Shown here: piece after piece, positions 1 through 10,600 of the stretch
Layout: each line of letters opens with the position of its first letter
Position numbering within the stretch: the stretch's first letter is position 1
Source: Chryseobacterium ureilyticum
Lineage (GTDB): Bacteria > Bacteroidota > Bacteroidia > Flavobacteriales > Weeksellaceae
Assembly: GCF_900156735.1 (NCBI RefSeq)
Contig: NZ_FTOL01000001.1
Coordinates: forward strand, 434,001-498,000
Length of the DNA stretch: 64,000 nt
Reading direction: 5' to 3'
Notes under the pieces: generated by a model
What the model was told of the DNA's origin: nothing
The model's input: only the letters and a program-made list of their open reading frames with translations
Databases searched by the model: none
Made by a program: the position numbers and the translations under genes

Positions 1-243
1 ATGCTGCACAAGGTAAGGTTTACCAAATTCCAGATAGCCATATTGTATTTCATCATTATGAAAACCATAATGTTTACATAAAATATATCGTATAATCAGA
101 TCTCCCAGTAAAGACCTCATCGCATCAATAGGTTTCCGAAATCGTTGGATTTTTACTTTTTTTTCAGGAGAAATATACCGTATTATTTCCTGAAATGGAG
201 TTTCATCTAAAGCTTGGTTAATTTGTACACAGTAGATATACAT
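1..243 (-). CDS. 4'-phosphopantetheinyl transferase, Sfp type (N-terminal part, cut by window edge)
   Basis: The reading frame starts at the ATG at 243-241 and stays open for 81 codons to the window edge, so only the N-terminal third is visible. The translation begins MYIYCVQINQALDETPFQEI and contains ISPEKKVKIQRFRKPIDAMR followed by SLLGDLIIRYIL and GYLEFGKPYL. This matches the start of Sfp-type enzymes (SPEK..R, R.LLGDVLVR, ..YGKP). Such enzymes move phosphopantetheine from CoA onto the carrier-protein serine, here presumably the ACP and PCP domains encoded just upstream in the operon. The catalytic metal-binding residues lie beyond the edge and cannot be checked. The start is one base after the stop of the HAD gene, so the two are probably translationally coupled as the last genes seen of the siderophore operon. 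Confidence 0.85.
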   Translation of the reverse strand, partial: MYIYCVQINQALDETPFQEIIRYISPEKKVKIQRFRKPIDAMRSLLGDLIIRYILCKHYGFHNDEIQYGYLEFGKPYLVQH

Positions 244-244
244 A

Positions 245-922
245 TCATGACCAGATTAAGGACTTCCAATTGTTTTTTTGAGCAAATACTTCCAATCTTT
301 TGTCAGGGTTGATAACGAAAGGATATTTTACAGAACTCAGCATAGGAATATCATCACTCGAATCTCCGAAAGATGCACACTTTCCCAAATCAAGCTGGTT
401 TTGATGAGCATGTTTATTGATCAAAATAACTTTTTGTTTTCCGGTAACAGCAATGCCTTCAAGATTTCCTGTATAGATTCCGTTTTTAGATTCCAAACGG
501 GATGCAAGTAATTCTGTACCCAATTCTTCTGCCAAAGGTTGTAAAAAGATATCTAAAGAGCCGGATACTAAAACAATCGGAACGCCTTGCTCTTTTAATA
601 AATTAATAGTATCAAGCGCATTCGGGAAAATTTTTTTTCTGTATTTTTCCTGATAACATTGAACTTTTAATACATTCATTTTTTCTATGGTAATACCTTT
701 ATACTGTCGGTAGATGGAAGCTGCTGACTTTTCACGGCTGATTTTATCAAGTATCGTCCAGTACACAAAACGAATGGGAAGCATAGCCTTCCAGAAACGG
801 TATCTGAAAGGCGACATGCTTTGTTTTTTTATATACAGCAGGGGTTCTACAATATTGCTTTTGGCTAATGTACCATCCACATCAAAATAAGCGGCTTGTA
901 AATTATCTGGTAAATTTTTCAT
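245..922 (-). CDS. HAD-IB family hydrolase (SerB-like phosphatase)
   Basis: This is a 225-residue soluble protein of the haloacid dehalogenase superfamily. Motif I is FDVDGTL at residues 13-19, with Asp14 as predicted nucleophile and Asp16 as general acid. Motif II is LVSGS near the middle, and motif IV is FGDSSDD close to the C-terminus. The helical cap between motifs I and II fits subclass IB (phosphoserine-phosphatase-like). It lies 12 bp after the terminal NRPS gene and 1 bp before the PPTase gene, so it is almost certainly cotranscribed with them. The substrate cannot be read from the sequence. A role in removing a phosphate from a pathway intermediate, or a housekeeping role in lipid metabolism, are both possible. 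Confidence 0.85.
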   Translation of the reverse strand: MKNLPDNLQAAYFDVDGTLAKSNIVEPLLYIKKQSMSPFRYRFWKAMLPIRFVYWTILDKISREKSAASIYRQYKGITIEKMNVLKVQCYQEKYRKKIFPNALDTINLLKEQGVPIVLVSGSLDIFLQPLAEELGTELLASRLESKNGIYTGNLEGIAVTGKQKVILINKHAHQNQLDLGKCASFGDSSDDIPMLSSVKYPFVINPDKRLEVFAQKNNWKSLIWS

Positions 923-934
923 TTTTTACTGATT

Positions 935-3900
935 TTAAATTTGACCTAAATAACCTGCCAACTTAGGAGCATATTCTTCGCCCACACAACCCAAATGGTC
1001 CCCTTCAATGTCTGTGAGATGAAGTTTTCCAAGACTGATTTCAGACCATAATTCAACAATATCATCATTGATTCCCGTAGCCGTTGTGGTACGCTGATCT
1101 TTGGCTTTAAAATATCGGATGTCCCCAAAATAAGGCGGAGAAACAAATCGGGAAGCCTTAAAGTTTTGGGCAAACGTACCATAGGTTCTTTCCAACAATT
1201 CTTTTGGCATTTCACGTCCGGATAAGCGTTTCATCGCATCAAGATAAGCATCAAATCTCTCGGATTGACTGACTGCTTTCATATTGTTGAAAACTGAACT
1301 TACCTGCACCAATTCCTTGCTGCCTTGGAAATTGAAAATAGCCCCTTCCGGAAGCTCATTTTTATTTTCCTGTAATGTATGGGTTACCCAATCCATGAAA
1401 AGTTTTCCGTTCATCTCTCCAAAACCGGCATCCGCAGGAGTAATTCCTAAATTCGGCAGGAAACGGAATTCTACAAAAAGATCATCATATACTTTGAACG
1501 GAACACGAATGGCATCTATAATACAAAGATCAATGACTTCAATTCCTTTTTCACTCAGTCTTCTTGCCATTTCCACAGCAATCATACTTCCAATGGAATA
1601 GCCGATAAGTTGTACCTTTTTTGCCCCATTTTCAATAATGGAAGAACAATAATCATCTGCAATACGCTCCACCAGTTGATCACTTTCTATCGCACAATAA
1701 GCATCAAAATCTCCAACTGAAACTCCATATACCGCTCCGGAATTCTGATTCACCATTTCACGGATCAGATGTTTATACCTTTCAAGCGTTCCCCCTCCGG
1801 CATGAAGAATAATACGATGTACTTCCGCTGTATTTCCTCCAAAATGGGTAAGCGTTCCGATACGGGTAGTCTTTTTAGTTTCCTTCACTTTCTTCTGAAC
1901 TTCTGTATTTTGAGACTGTTCGCGGAAGAAGTCTGCAAGATCTGCAATGGTAGGAGCGGTAAGGATCTGTCTTAGAATAAGATCAAAAGTCATATTGTTT
2001 TGTCCTTTTTCAGCAAAAATATCACGTAGTTTTCCAGCCATCTGCGCTGATATCAGAGAATCGGCACCAAAATCATTAAGGTTCTGATGAATGTTAATAT
2101 GGTCAATACCAAGGGAAGCAGCCCATAGATCATGGATCGTTTTTTCAAGTTCATCCTTAAAATCCTGGCTGTCTGAAGTGGTTTTGCCGGTGTCGATAAT
2201 GCACAGTTCCTCCAACTTTTTGATATCCACTTTACCATTGACGGTCACCGGAATTTTGTCAATGACCTGAATATGGGAAGGAACCATATAAGCAGGTACT
2301 TTTTTGCCTAGAAACTGAAGTATTTCGGAACTAACATCGGTTTCAGATTGATTTCCTGAAGGAACGATAAACCCAAATAAGGTTTTTATTTTATTGTTTT
2401 CAGTATGAGTTTTTGCAATTACTACTGCATTGGAAACATCAGTATGTAAGGTTAATGCAGATTCAATTTCACCTAATTCAATACGGTGACCTCTTATTTT
2501 GACCTGTTTGTCTCTTCTTCCTAAAAATTCAATTTCACCTCCAGGCATATATCTGCCCAGATCTCCGGTTTTGTACATTCTTTCACCATCAGAAGTATGT
2601 GAAAAGAAACGTTCATTCGTAAGTTCAGGATCATTGAAATATTCCAAGGCAAGTCCGGAACCTGTGATAAATAAATCTCCTGATTTCCATTCCGGGCAAT
2701 CTCTCAATTGTTCATCCAGAATACGGAAACCCTGGTTGGAAAGTGGTCTGCCATAGGGTATACTGTTCCAATCCGACTGTAACCCTTTATAAATATGGAA
2801 ATTAGACCAGATAGAAGCTTCCGTAGCTCCACCAAGGCTGATAAGCTGTACCGAAGGAACCAACTGCTTCAAAGTATCAGGAAGGTTTAAAGGAATCCAG
2901 TCTCCTGATAATAAAGCAATTCTGAAATACCTTAAAGAAGCGCTGACCTCCTGTTTCTCCGTTTCAAGGAAATTGACAAACATCTGCATAAGGGCTGGGG
3001 CAGTGTTCCAAACTGTTGTCTGGTGGTTTTGCATCAATTCCAGCCAGTGGGAAGGATCACGTTGACGGTCCGGGTGAGGGTAGACAATAGTTCCGCCAAG
3101 TCCGAGCAGTCCGAAGATATCATACACAGATAAATCAAAACCGAGTTGTGATAAAGCAAGAACGCTGTCTTTTTCATTAATATTAAAGCGTCTGTTGATA
3201 TCTTCAATCGTGTTCACTGCTCCTAAATGGGAGATGACCACACCCTTAGGTTCACCCGTAGACCCTGAGGTATAGATTACATAAGCCGGGACATTGCAAT
3301 CCTGTCTGATGCTTTCAGAAATTTCTTCAAGGTTGGTTTCTTTATAATCTTGTAAAGAATCTACAGTAATAATATGTACAGCGTTTTCTACTCCATATCC
3401 TTGCTGATTGATTTCTTCGGAAGTCAGAACATATTTAATATCTGCATTTTTAATAATTTTAGTTCGTCTATCAATAGGTTGGTTGAGGTCTATAGGAACA
3501 TACACACCACCTAATGCAAGTACTGCCAATACCGAAGCTACCTGATGATGAGATTTGGGAAGGGTAATAGCTACCTTATCCTGTTCTTTACAGCCCAGTT
3601 TTTTTAATTGTAAGGCGATAGTAGCTGCTTTTTGTTCTATATCTTTATAGGTAAACGAACCATATTGATCAATGATGGCTGTTTTATCAGCAAATGTTTT
3701 GAAGTTTTTGAGGATAGGTTCATGGAGTAATGCTTCCGGTAGTGTTGCAGCCTCATGATTCAGTTGATCTCTTTCCTGTTGATGTCTTACAGGTAACGAA
3801 ACCAGTTCTTTTTTATGCCATGATTCGGGATGATCTGACAGTTCGTTGAGAAGGGTTTCAAAGGTTGAAAACATATCGTTGATCATATGTTCCGGGAAAA

Positions 3901-5347
3901 TACCATCGCGGGTATCCCAGTTAACAGAAAGTCCTTGTGCTGTATCCACCACCTGGCAGTCAATGAATACCTGTGGGGTCTGGCTGATATTATAATCACC
4001 GATTTGTCCTTTTAATCCGGCATCATCACCGGTATCAAGCAATCCGATGGCACTCGTAAGTACAACGGGTAAAAGGACTCTTCCGTTCTGTTGTTTTTTA
4101 GTCATTTCACGAAGTACCTCAACACCTGTAAACAATGGGTGATCCAAATCGTCAAACAGCTGAATATTCATATTCTTTGCCATCTCACTGAAGATTTTTG
4201 GTTCCCTGTAATCCACCTCGAGCAAGCTTACAGAAGTAAAGTCACCCACAATCTGATGGACTTCAGGGTGAAGAGGCATACGGTTCAGTACTGTAAGATT
4301 AAGGCAGAAATGAGCTGTTTCACTCCAGCGTTCCAATACGGAAGCATAGACGGTGGCTACTGCTGAAGTAGGAGTGATCCCATGAGAATTGGCTATTGTT
4401 TTAAAGTTTTCCCACTTCTTTCTTTCAATAAGTGTACTGTTCCTGGTAAAGTGATTGGAGGAGGTGTTTTCTCTGCGGGATACAGGAAGAGTAGGACCTG
4501 CCGGTAATGTTTCCACACGGTTCAGCCAATAGTTTCGGTCTTTGGCATAAGCCGACGTTTCGCGTATTCCTCTTTCTGCGATGGCATAATCTCTGAAACT
4601 AAGGCTTAATGGGGTAAGCTGGGTGTCAGGATTGAAATATAGTTTTTCAAATTCTGCCATCAACATCCACATGCTGATCCAGTCTGCAATCAGAAATTCC
4701 ATGGAGAAATGAAGAACAGATTCTTTTTTCTGTTTCGGCTGTGTTGTCGTTACCGCAATATCAAATAATGGCCATTGCTCAGTATCATACACCCTATGGC
4801 TCATGCGGTCACGTACTTCTTCAAGAGCAGAAACCTGTTCCTGGGCTGCTAATGAAGAAACATCCTTATAGCTTACTTTGAAGCGTGGGGTTTCCTGCTG
4901 AATGCTCTGAAAACCTTGATTGCTTACGGTTGCTCTTAACATTTCATGCCTTTGAACCAACCTGTTCCATATGTTTTCTACAAGCTCATGGTCTAATACA
5001 TTGTATTTTAATTCCATATAAAGATGGCAGGCTACTCCTCCGTATCTGAATCCTGGATTTCTTCCCAGAAGATATGCTGACTGTACATCAGTAAGGGGAA
5101 ATGGTCTATAGCGGTTTGGTAGGTCATTCTGAATGGTAATGGTCTTATTTTCAGACTCCAGAAAGTTTACGATTTGAGTTTTATTTTCTTTGAGAAGTTC
5201 AAGATCACTCGGGTCCATTACTCCTTTCGGAGCTTTGAATTTTAATTTTCCGTCTTCAGTCCAAAGCTGAATTTTCTTTTTTTGCATGGTGTTCATCAGC
5301 TCCTGAACATCAACGGATTCTATAGAGGTTGTCATAGGGTTATTCAT
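935..5347 (-). CDS. Terminal NRPS module: TubC-Cy-A(Cys)-PCP-TE
   Basis: This 1470-residue protein resembles the last module of pyochelin/yersiniabactin-type synthetases. A TubC-like docking domain (about 10-65) is followed by a heterocyclization domain (about 78-510) and an adenylation domain (about 545-1050; YTSGSTGEPKG near 692). A carrier domain follows (FGADSL, Ser1097), then a thioesterase (about 1177-1465; GYSIGS with Ser1251). Read by eye, the A-domain specificity residues are D-L-Y-N-L-S-L-I-W, the cysteine code. The Cy domain should condense and cyclize Cys to a thiazoline, and the TE should release the product. An oddity is the Cy signature D-x4-D, which reads EFLIAD (residues 217-222), so its first Asp is Glu. 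The other two Cy domains of the cluster keep Asp. The gene follows the imide reductase by 23 bp. Confidence 0.93.
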   Translation of the reverse strand: MNNPMTTSIESVDVQELMNTMQKKKIQLWTEDGKLKFKAPKGVMDPSDLELLKENKTQIVNFLESENKTITIQNDLPNRYRPFPLTDVQSAYLLGRNPGFRYGGVACHLYMELKYNVLDHELVENIWNRLVQRHEMLRATVSNQGFQSIQQETPRFKVSYKDVSSLAAQEQVSALEEVRDRMSHRVYDTEQWPLFDIAVTTTQPKQKKESVLHFSMEFLIADWISMWMLMAEFEKLYFNPDTQLTPLSLSFRDYAIAERGIRETSAYAKDRNYWLNRVETLPAGPTLPVSRRENTSSNHFTRNSTLIERKKWENFKTIANSHGITPTSAVATVYASVLERWSETAHFCLNLTVLNRMPLHPEVHQIVGDFTSVSLLEVDYREPKIFSEMAKNMNIQLFDDLDHPLFTGVEVLREMTKKQQNGRVLLPVVLTSAIGLLDTGDDAGLKGQIGDYNISQTPQVFIDCQVVDTAQGLSVNWDTRDGIFPEHMINDMFSTFETLLNELSDHPESWHKKELVSLPVRHQQERDQLNHEAATLPEALLHEPILKNFKTFADKTAIIDQYGSFTYKDIEQKAATIALQLKKLGCKEQDKVAITLPKSHHQVASVLAVLALGGVYVPIDLNQPIDRRTKIIKNADIKYVLTSEEINQQGYGVENAVHIITVDSLQDYKETNLEEISESIRQDCNVPAYVIYTSGSTGEPKGVVISHLGAVNTIEDINRRFNINEKDSVLALSQLGFDLSVYDIFGLLGLGGTIVYPHPDRQRDPSHWLELMQNHQTTVWNTAPALMQMFVNFLETEKQEVSASLRYFRIALLSGDWIPLNLPDTLKQLVPSVQLISLGGATEASIWSNFHIYKGLQSDWNSIPYGRPLSNQGFRILDEQLRDCPEWKSGDLFITGSGLALEYFNDPELTNERFFSHTSDGERMYKTGDLGRYMPGGEIEFLGRRDKQVKIRGHRIELGEIESALTLHTDVSNAVVIAKTHTENNKIKTLFGFIVPSGNQSETDVSSEILQFLGKKVPAYMVPSHIQVIDKIPVTVNGKVDIKKLEELCIIDTGKTTSDSQDFKDELEKTIHDLWAASLGIDHINIHQNLNDFGADSLISAQMAGKLRDIFAEKGQNNMTFDLILRQILTAPTIADLADFFREQSQNTEVQKKVKETKKTTRIGTLTHFGGNTAEVHRIILHAGGGTLERYKHLIREMVNQNSGAVYGVSVGDFDAYCAIESDQLVERIADDYCSSIIENGAKKVQLIGYSIGSMIAVEMARRLSEKGIEVIDLCIIDAIRVPFKVYDDLFVEFRFLPNLGITPADAGFGEMNGKLFMDWVTHTLQENKNELPEGAIFNFQGSKELVQVSSVFNNMKAVSQSERFDAYLDAMKRLSGREMPKELLERTYGTFAQNFKASRFVSPPYFGDIRYFKAKDQRTTTATGINDDIVELWSEISLGKLHLTDIEGDHLGCVGEEYAPKLAGYLGQI

Positions 5348-5370
5348 ATTATTTTGATTCTAGGAACGGG

Positions 5371-6495
5371 TTAAGAGATACTTACTTCTTCCGGTTCTGC
5401 TGGAATATTATTCGCAAGTTCTATCAGTTTGTTGATTTCAATCTGTTCATACGATGCGTCCGGTCTTAATGTCGGAGATCCTAAAGCGTGGGTCAGATCG
5501 TGCCATAATCGGGTACATAGTAATTCCAGATGAGCTCTCTGCTCCGGTTTCTTTTCACCTGTGATAAAGCTTTTTATGGAGAGCAGGTCCTTTCCAATAG
5601 CTCTTGGCCATTGTTTCTGAAGAATTTCCTGATAAGTAGGCGGGAATTCCGGTCCTAAAACCATGGTACTTTTTTCATTCAGGTGATTTCCCGCAGAAAC
5701 ATTTCTCAGCAATTCGTTATGCGGAATATGAAGCTGGGCTTTCCAGACAACAGGTCCGTGTGTATCGGTTAGAGATAAAGTACCTCCGGAGCACCCGAGA
5801 GAAATGGTATGCAGTAAATGCTGATGGTTATCAGGATCGTTGGGATTAACTTCATTATGGGCACGAAGAGTAAGAGGCAGACCTCCCCATTCGCCTGTAA
5901 GCACCTGAAATGGTCCGGAATCTTTTAAAACATGATGGATGTTTAAAGGTCTTGGATTGGGAAGTAATTCAATCATCATCTGAACGAGAGGAAATGATAC
6001 CTGAGTGGCTAATGCAATATCGATATAAGCCACCTTTTTCGTTTCAAAAAGATGTTGAGCTACCTCAGCAAACCGTTTAAAAGCCGGCAGATGAACGTAA
6101 AGGTTCCCTGTAATGAAGTGTACATGGTTTGATTTAGCTGCCCGTAAACAGGTGGCGAGATCGTTGTGATGAATGGGATGTTCCTGTATCACATGGATTC
6201 CTTTTTCCATGCAGTAAAGGGCGAATTCGGTTCCTTTCCCGCCCATAACACCTGAGCGGAGAATGATACATGCCAAGTCAACCTCATCCGGGTTGATTTC
6301 TGTGATATTGTTCAAAAGAGGGATTCCGTAAGCTTCTGCACATTTTTTTGATCGTTCACTGCCGCTTGCAATCAGGGCTTTGATCTCAAAATCTTCAGAC
6401 AGAGTACTGAGGGCTTCCAGATAAAACTGTCCGAAAGTAGAGCCAATGACGACTGTTCTTATTTTTCCTGATGTATATTTTTTGATCGTATTCAT
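5371..6495 (-). CDS. Thiazolinyl imide reductase, PchG/Irp3-like (Gfo/Idh/MocA family)
   Basis: This 374-residue NAD(P)H oxidoreductase reduces one carrier-bound thiazoline ring to a thiazolidine in pyochelin and yersiniabactin assembly. The N-terminal segment VVIGSTFGQFYLEAL (about residues 15-29) carries the family's variant dinucleotide-binding loop and is highly typical of Irp3/PchG. IQEHPIHHNDL in the middle corresponds to the Gfo/Idh EKP-like active-site region, here EHP as in other thiazolinyl reductases. Length agrees with the family. It is a stand-alone enzyme that acts in trans on the NRPS encoded on both sides. Its presence is the strongest single sign that the product is a metallophore with at least one reduced sulfur ring. 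Confidence 0.9.
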   Translation of the reverse strand: MNTIKKYTSGKIRTVVIGSTFGQFYLEALSTLSEDFEIKALIASGSERSKKCAEAYGIPLLNNITEINPDEVDLACIILRSGVMGGKGTEFALYCMEKGIHVIQEHPIHHNDLATCLRAAKSNHVHFITGNLYVHLPAFKRFAEVAQHLFETKKVAYIDIALATQVSFPLVQMMIELLPNPRPLNIHHVLKDSGPFQVLTGEWGGLPLTLRAHNEVNPNDPDNHQHLLHTISLGCSGGTLSLTDTHGPVVWKAQLHIPHNELLRNVSAGNHLNEKSTMVLGPEFPPTYQEILQKQWPRAIGKDLLSIKSFITGEKKPEQRAHLELLCTRLWHDLTHALGSPTLRPDASYEQIEINKLIELANNIPAEPEEVSIS

Positions 6496-6505
6496 TTTTT
6501 AGTTT

Positions 6506-7603
6506 TTATAATGTTCCTTCTTCCTCAACGGATAGTTCTTCAATCGAATGGTCAATGATTTGAATGGTATGATTTGAATCTGTTTTTTCCAGATGATCCA
6601 TGACATAATCAATATCTTTGATGGAAGCTGTGTGATGCAGCCCGGGTTTTAGTTTGCCGTCCAATACTGCTTTTACGATGATCGCAGCTATTTTTCCACA
6701 GAAAGGAATGATTTTGCCCACTTCATACACGGCGGTTTGTGTTTTTTCCTGACTTTCTGATTCTCCGGTCAGTTGAACCATGAGAATAAAATAGGGACTT
6801 CTTCCAAGCGTATCCATTTCTACGGCAAAGCATAGTTTTTCAATCATAGTTTTTGGGTTTGCTTTGTACTCAAAGCTGGCACTGTCAAGAGCTGCAATTG
6901 ATTTTTCGCCTTCCACAGCAGCGTACCATTCTCCGTTTTCCAGTTCAAGTCTTTGGGCTACCAGCTGCGTTTCATCATCGAATAGGGGAAATAAAGTGAC
7001 TTCTCCCGGGAAAAAGGGAATTTCAACCCCGCTTTTTCGGAATAAAACATTGGGAACGATACCTTTTCTCCATGCAGCACGGGGAACGTTGTTGGAATGT
7101 AATGAGCCTTCCAGATAATCTTCCGCACCAGCCTTTGAAAGCTGTCCTGAAGTTCCATAATAGCTAAGCAGTGAATGAACTTTATCAAACTGCTGACCGA
7201 ACCATACCGGAAATAATCCTGAAAATCCAGGCGTGGCTCCGGCAGCATATACAATGATGTTGTCTCCGGTTTCGAGTGGATTGCTGTGGTAATCATTATC
7301 TATTCCTGCATCTACCATATTGACATGATGCTGCAAACATATTTTGGCAATACGCCTTGAATAGCGGTGAGATGGGGCAGCGCAGTTCAGGATAAGATCA
7401 CAGCCGGCAATAAAACGGGCAATACTTTCGTCATCTTCTACATCTACCAGCTCCCAGATTGCTCCGGGTAATACATCAGACTGTTTTGCTTTTCCTTTCT
7501 CGGGATTACGTCCTCCTATTTTTAACGGACCAATGCCATATTGTTGTAGGGTAAGGCAGGCATGATGACCTACTTCTCCGTATCCTCCTATAATTCCTAT
7601 CAT
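6506..7603 (-). CDS. Saccharopine dehydrogenase-like NAD(P)-binding reductase
   Basis: This 365-residue protein opens with a Rossmann motif, MIGIIGGYGEVGHHACLTL (GGxGxxG at residues 6-11), followed by IGGRNPEK. That beginning is typical of the saccharopine dehydrogenase NADP-binding fold. YAAGATPGFSGLFP near residue 138 is also a characteristic family segment. It is the second reductase in this operon, lying 10 bp upstream of the PchG-like gene and 2 bp downstream of the middle NRPS. It may reduce another ring imine or a keto/imine of the growing chain. Known enantio-pyochelin pathways use a thiazoline reductase (PchK) unrelated to PchG, and whether this protein resembles PchK must be checked by alignment. 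The family assignment is firm, the substrate is inferred. Confidence 0.75.
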   Translation of the reverse strand: MIGIIGGYGEVGHHACLTLQQYGIGPLKIGGRNPEKGKAKQSDVLPGAIWELVDVEDDESIARFIAGCDLILNCAAPSHRYSRRIAKICLQHHVNMVDAGIDNDYHSNPLETGDNIIVYAAGATPGFSGLFPVWFGQQFDKVHSLLSYYGTSGQLSKAGAEDYLEGSLHSNNVPRAAWRKGIVPNVLFRKSGVEIPFFPGEVTLFPLFDDETQLVAQRLELENGEWYAAVEGEKSIAALDSASFEYKANPKTMIEKLCFAVEMDTLGRSPYFILMVQLTGESESQEKTQTAVYEVGKIIPFCGKIAAIIVKAVLDGKLKPGLHHTASIKDIDYVMDHLEKTDSNHTIQIIDHSIEELSVEEEGTL

Positions 7604-7605
7604 AA

Positions 7606-10600
7606 TTAAATTTCTCCTATTTCCATGGTTTCCAATTCCTGTTGCAGCCTTACGTGTTCTACTTGAACTTTAGCGGCAACATCTTTTAAAGTCGCTCCGA
7701 ATAATTCTCTCAGGGAAAGATTCACTTCAAACTGTTTCTTTACTTCTGTCAGAAAACGGGTAGCTGATAAACTATCACCACCAATTTCAAAGAATACATC
7801 GTTTCTTCCTACGGCTTCCAGTGCAAGAAGTTCTTTCCAGATATCAGCAATACCTTCTTCCATTTCACTGGCTGGCTTTTCAAAATCTTCCGTACTTTTC
7901 CGAACATCTGCTTCTATCATGTTTTTTACCAGTTCGGTAAATGATTTTCGGTCTATTTTTCCATTGGCACTCAATGGCATCCATGGAAGAATAACCAATT
8001 TTTCGGGCAGCATGTGAGGAGGAAGCAATGTCTGAATGTAAGAAAGGATCTGCGTTTCCTTTAATTGAGGACGGTTTTCCGGACAATATGTATCATATAC
8101 AATGGAGAAAGAATCCTCTATTTCTTCGGCAAGTACCTTGGTAAAGCCTGTTTTCAGGAAATAATTCTTCCAGGATGCCTTATTTAACATCGGACTGAAT
8201 ATTTCCCTGCGCTGAAGATCAAAGTGCTGGAATCCACGATCAATAACTCCCGAACTGACAAGAGCAATGGGCATTAATAATCCGGCTTCAGCAGCTAAAA
8301 GTCTCCCCCCGTTATTTAAAAGCAGATTACTGATAAATATTCCCTGATCGGGTTGAGGGAAACGATGAAGCGTATTGATAGCCACCACAAAATCAAAATG
8401 ATACCCGTATTCCTCAGGCACCTGATTGTTTTTCAGTTCAATTCCGTTGACCTGATAGCCTGCTTTAGACAATCTGTCGGTGCAGCTGCGAACCATAGCA
8501 CGACCTTCATCTATTACTGAATATTCAATGGTATTTCCTTCAGTGGCATGAAGTAGTTTTTCTGTTAAAACTCCAGTACGTCCACCCAGAATGGCTACTT
8601 TCAATGTTTTTTTCGATTGTTGGGCTACGTGATTGATTTTTTCAGCAATAGATTCAATTGCTTTTAGGGTACTTTTATCGTGGGTACTTAATATTTCAGG
8701 AGATAAAAGCTCATCATCAAGTAAAGACACAGCAGGAACAGTATTGGAAAGAATCTGACGAAGCAATGGCTTTCGTTCATCGAGCTTTTCTTTGAACGTG
8801 TTCAGGAAAGCGTCATCAGATTCAATGGGATTTACTTCAGTGAATAGAAGCTGACCTTCTTTTTCCGCTACCATATTTTCCTGATACAGCCAGTTTAGCC
8901 ACATATCAAGTACCGGAACCTGCTCAGCAGCAATACCTGTTTCTTTAATCAATTCAGATTTTAATTGTTTGATCTGAATCGGTAATGGTTGTTTTGGAAG
9001 TATGTGATCTGAATCATTAACATGGCCTTTTATTGTATGGTTTGATAGATCTAATAATTCATAAAGGAAATGAGCAACAACCTGCTTTTGACGTTCATAT
9101 TCAGCTTTGGCAGTAGGAGAGGGAGTTGTAAGCGGATTATCATCTGTTTCATCAACAGCAACCATTTGTTCTCCAACAATTCCTGCTATTAAATGGGCAG
9201 ATTTGTTAATGGAAACTACCGCTGCTGTAGCCTGAGCTATTCCCGGAAAAGTTTTCAGAGCAGACTCAATTTCTCCCAATTCGATTCTGAAACCGTTTAC
9301 TTTTACCTGATGATCAATACGACCTAAAAACTCCAGATTACCATCATTCCAATAGCGTCCGAGATCACCTGTGCGGTACCATCTTTCCCCATCAACAGTC
9401 ACAAAACGGCTATGGGTAAGTTCCTCGTTGTTGGTATATCCAAAAGCGACTCCTTTTCCGCCAATCCATAATTCTCCGGTAACACCATCAGGACAATCCA
9501 TGCCCAAATAATTAACCACTCTGTATTTTTGGTTAGAAAGAGGTTTTCCGTAGGGAATTGATTTCCAGTTAGGCTGAATTTCGTTCACGGGGAAGAAATT
9601 GGACCAGATAGAGGCTTCGGTAGCACCACCCAAAGCGATAAGCTGACCGTTTTCTGACCTCTCCTGCATTCTCTCTTTTAAATCTAATCCTACCCAATCT
9701 CCTGATACCAACACCAAACGAAGGCTTGACAAATTGTTTTCTGCTGATGAGCTTAAAAGCAGCATATCAAAAAGTGCAGGAACTGAATTCCAAACTGTTA
9801 CTTTATATTTTTCAACCAAATTAATCCAAAGAGAAGCTTCTTTTCGTTCTTCCTCACGAATCAGCACCAAAGATCCACCTACTGCCAGCAATCCAAAAAT
9901 ATCATAAACAGACAGGTCAAAATCCAGAGCAGATATGGCTAAAGCACGATCTGAAGCAGTGACGTTAAACTTTGTGTTGATATCCTGAATCGTATTCCAC
10001 GCAGCGGCATGGGTGATTTCCACTCCTTTGGGCTCTCCTGTGGATCCAGAAGTGAAAATAATATAAGCCAGCTGATCTGCATTTGAATTGACAGGGGCTT
10101 CTAAAGGATTTATCTCCGAGATTTCATCCAGATTGATGATGGTGATGTGTTGTTCCTGTGCTAAATTTTTAAGATGAGGAAAATCAGAAAGGGTTGAAGA
10201 ATCTGTAACGATAAATTGTACTTGCGCCTTTTTAAAGATCTTTTCTTGTCGACCTGCAGGTTGATCCACCCCAACCGGAATATACAACGCACCGCTTCCT
10301 AAAATTCCCATCACCGCAATAATTTGAGAGGGTCCTTTAGGTAAGACAACAGCCACCCGGCTATCTGATTGAGCGCCGTTATCAGCCAAAATACGTGATA
10401 GCTTTAATGAGTTATCAGCCAGTTCTCCATAGCTCATTTGGGCAGATTGGTCATCCTCCCAATAAAGGGCAATATCTCCCGGATTTTGTAAAGCATGTTG
10501 GAAAAAAGCCTGATGAATAAGTTCCGGTTGAATTTCTGTTTCGGTTTGATTGACTTCATTTCTCACGGTTCTTTCCTGTTCACACAAAAGATCTGGTAAA

